From Brachybacterium sacelli (lineage in GTDB: Bacteria > Actinomycetota > Actinomycetes > Actinomycetales > Dermabacteraceae): DNA of 64,000 nucleotides. This document shows, piece by piece, positions 62,463 to 64,000 of this stretch. Within the stretch, counting starts at the first letter, position 1, and each line of letters opens with the position of its first letter. The DNA lies in assembly GCF_017876545.1 (NCBI RefSeq), contig NZ_JAGIOD010000001.1, positions 186,001 through 250,000 on the forward strand, in the 5' to 3' direction. Made by a program: the position numbers and the translations under genes. The notes below the pieces were generated by a model. That model was not told where the DNA came from. It saw nothing but the letters and a program-made list of their open reading frames with translations, and made no database searches.

Positions 62463-62512
62463 TTGCCGCCTCAGGACCGATAGAACGCAGCGCACCGGTC
62501 CACAGGCGGCAT
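62463..62512. repeat. 50-bp palindromic element 2
   Basis: The left arm TTGCCGCCTCAGGACCG (62463-62479) is identical to that of element 1. The right arm CGGTCCACAGGCGGCAT (62496-62512) differs from its partner at three positions. The 16-base loop differs in sequence but not in length. It lies between the convergent DUF559 and mannitol dehydrogenase genes. Confidence 0.8.
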
Positions 62513-62614
62513 TCCGGAGAAGGGGGCAGGGCCGACGCGCCGGGAGGGGACGAGACCGGGGAGGGACAGGGAACTGGAGAGGTGCGAGCTGAGGAGAACT
62601 GCGCCCAGTTGAGC

Positions 62615-64000
62615 TCAGGCGGCCTCGACCAGCTCCTTCAGGAGGGCGCGGGCCCCGGAGGTGCGGAGCGTCTCGAGGGCGTGGAGGTAGGGCGTCGTGA
62701 ACGCCTCGTGCTCGACGAGGTCGCCGAACAGCTCCTCATCGCGGAGGAAGGCGAGCATGTCCTCGTCGTGCTTCGCGGCGGCCGCCATGACCCGGTCGTG
62801 GAGGCGGTCGACGACCGGCCACTCCTCGCCGTTCTCGCCGGTGCCCTCGGCATACCGGGCCCATGAGGCCACGATCGCGGCGGTCACGGTGACCGAGCGG
62901 CCGGCCTCGAGGTTCTCGCGGATCACGGGCATCATCCAGGTGGGGATGCGATCGGAGGATTCGGCGGCGAGCCGGGCCAGCGTGTCCTTGATGGCTTCGT
63001 TGGCGAATCGCGCCATGAGCTCGTCCTTGTAGGCGGTCAGGTCGATGCCCGGCACCTCGGGGACGGTCGGTGTGCCCTCGACGTCCATGTACAGGGTGCG
63101 CGTGAACGGTGCGAGGTGCTCGTCGACCGCCGCTTCGTCGGCATAGGTCTGGCCCAGCAGCAGTCCGAAGTAGGCGATGGCCTGGTGGGAGCAGTTCAGC
63201 AGGCGCAGCTTCATCAGCTCGTAGGGCTCGACGTCCTCGACCATCTGCACCCCGGCCTCCTCGTAGGCGGGGCGGCCGGCGGGGAACTCGTCCTCCAGCA
63301 CCCACTGCACGAAGTCCTCGGCGACCACGGGCCAGGCATCGTCGATGCCGTAGTCGGCGGCGATCATCTCGATGTCCTCGGGCGAGGTGACCGGGGTGAT
63401 GCGGTCGACCATGGAGTTGGGGAAGGCCACGTGCTGCTCGATCCAGTCCGCCAGCAGGTCCCCGCCGTGCAGGCCGTTCTCGTCGCGCCGACGGGCATAG
63501 GCGAGGATCATGCGCTTGGCCAGATCACCGTTGCCGCGCACGTTGTCGCAGGACATGACCGTGAAGGGCTCGGTACCGGCCTCGCGGCGACGGCGCAGCG
63601 CCTCGACGACGTAGCCGAACATGGTGCGGGGGTGGCCGACGTCGTGGGCGGTGTTCGCACCGGCCCCGTTCTCGCCCGCGCGACCCACCGCCGCCGCGCC
63701 CGCGGCGTCGAAGCGGGTGGAGAGGTCCGCAGCGACCGCCTCGGTCTCGTACTGGAATTCGCCGGTGGAGGGGTTGTAGTTGTAGCCACCCTCGGTGACG
63801 GTCAGCGACACGATGCGCACCGCTGGGTCGGCCATCCGGGCCAGAACAGCCTCGGGGTCGTCGGGGGCGAAGAGGTACTCGGCGATCGAGCCGATCACGC
63901 GCGGGTCGCGAGCACCGTCGGGGGCCTTGGTGACCAGGGTGTACATACCGTCCTGCGCGGTGAGGGCATCTCGCATGCGGGCATCGCCCGGCAGCAGGCC
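62615..64000 (-). CDS. mannitol dehydrogenase family protein (partial, 5' end beyond window)
   Basis: At least 461 residues are present; the frame is open to the right edge of the window, where GLLPGDAR precedes MRDALTAQDG, so the N-terminus lies outside. The family oxidises mannitol, fructuronate or related polyols with NAD+ in the cytoplasm. FTVMSCDNVRGNGDLAKRM is the conserved core after the Rossmann domain, and KLRLLNCSHQAIAY carries the catalytic Lys, Asn and His of long-chain polyol dehydrogenases. The substrate is not fixed by these motifs: mannitol 2-dehydrogenase and fructuronate reductase (UxuB) share them. It converges with the DUF559 gene. Confidence 0.88.
   Translation of the reverse strand, partial: GLLPGDARMRDALTAQDGMYTLVTKAPDGARDPRVIGSIAEYLFAPDDPEAVLARMADPAVRIVSLTVTEGGYNYNPSTGEFQYETEAVAADLSTRFDAAGAAAVGRAGENGAGANTAHDVGHPRTMFGYVVEALRRRREAGTEPFTVMSCDNVRGNGDLAKRMILAYARRRDENGLHGGDLLADWIEQHVAFPNSMVDRITPVTSPEDIEMIAADYGIDDAWPVVAEDFVQWVLEDEFPAGRPAYEEAGVQMVEDVEPYELMKLRLLNCSHQAIAYFGLLLGQTYADEAAVDEHLAPFTRTLYMDVEGTPTVPEVPGIDLTAYKDELMARFANEAIKDTLARLAAESSDRIPTWMMPVIRENLEAGRSVTVTAAIVASWARYAEGTGENGEEWPVVDRLHDRVMAAAAKHDEDMLAFLRDEELFGDLVEHEAFTTPYLHALETLRTSGARALLKELVEAA

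Noticed and set aside
61155..62512. Reading the two 50-bp palindromes as ordinary terminators
   Set aside because: Element 1 lies upstream of two divergent genes, not after a gene, and neither has a T-tract; the shared arm and layout fit a repeat family better. Element 2 could still act as a terminator by chance.

Overview
High-GC actinobacterial chromosome segment. The dense gene packing, ATGA/GTGA stop-start overlaps, an aspartokinase with an internal start, Arr and HelD-type proteins, and a LacI-controlled sugar operon suggest a Micrococcales member, perhaps a Brachybacterium-like Dermabacteraceae. That name is inferred from gene content and was not tested by alignment.

1-26.8 kb is a cell-surface polysaccharide locus. 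wecB and wecC make UDP-ManNAc and then UDP-ManNAcA. A TagGH/Wzm-Wzt-type ABC transporter exports the polymer, and three related GT4 glycosyltransferases build it. Unusual proteins surround this core: four asparagine-synthetase-like PP-loop proteins without the usual catalytic Cys2, one ATP-grasp ligase, a membrane-anchored glycosyltransferase-heparinase fusion, a heparinase-alpha/beta-hydrolase fusion with a free-standing hydrolase paralogue, and a polysaccharide deacetylase-like protein. The best reading is a ManNAcA-containing, teichuronic-acid-like polymer that is modified on its carboxyl, hydroxyl or amine groups.

26.9-35.3 kb carries transport and catabolic genes: a tauABC-like transporter, a GltS-type symporter with a YtcJ-like amidohydrolase, a rifampin ADP-ribosyltransferase (Arr) and an SSS-family symporter. 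Next to these lies a decayed 3' end of rmlA with a nonsense codon.

35.6-46.5 kb is housekeeping and stress material: a bacterial eRF1-like protein, an FN3/carbohydrate-binding-like protein, PhoD, adenosine deaminase, a GNAT, a HelD/HelR helicase-like protein with a clear promoter and an overlapping inverted repeat, and a vanY-like peptidase operon with a two-component system.

46.6-52.9 kb is a LacI-regulated GH127 (beta-L-arabinofuranosidase-type) operon with its sugar ABC transporter. The promoter and operator are readable in the intergenic region.

53.0-60.8 kb is on the minus strand: lysC-asd-tetR (overlapping), a PRC-barrel protein, a GT4 enzyme and an OafA-type acyltransferase. 61-62.5 kb holds a DUF559 (Vsr-like nuclease fold) gene flanked by two 50-bp palindromic elements of identical layout. 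The window ends inside a mannitol dehydrogenase family gene. I saw no tRNA, rRNA, CRISPR array or insertion sequence.
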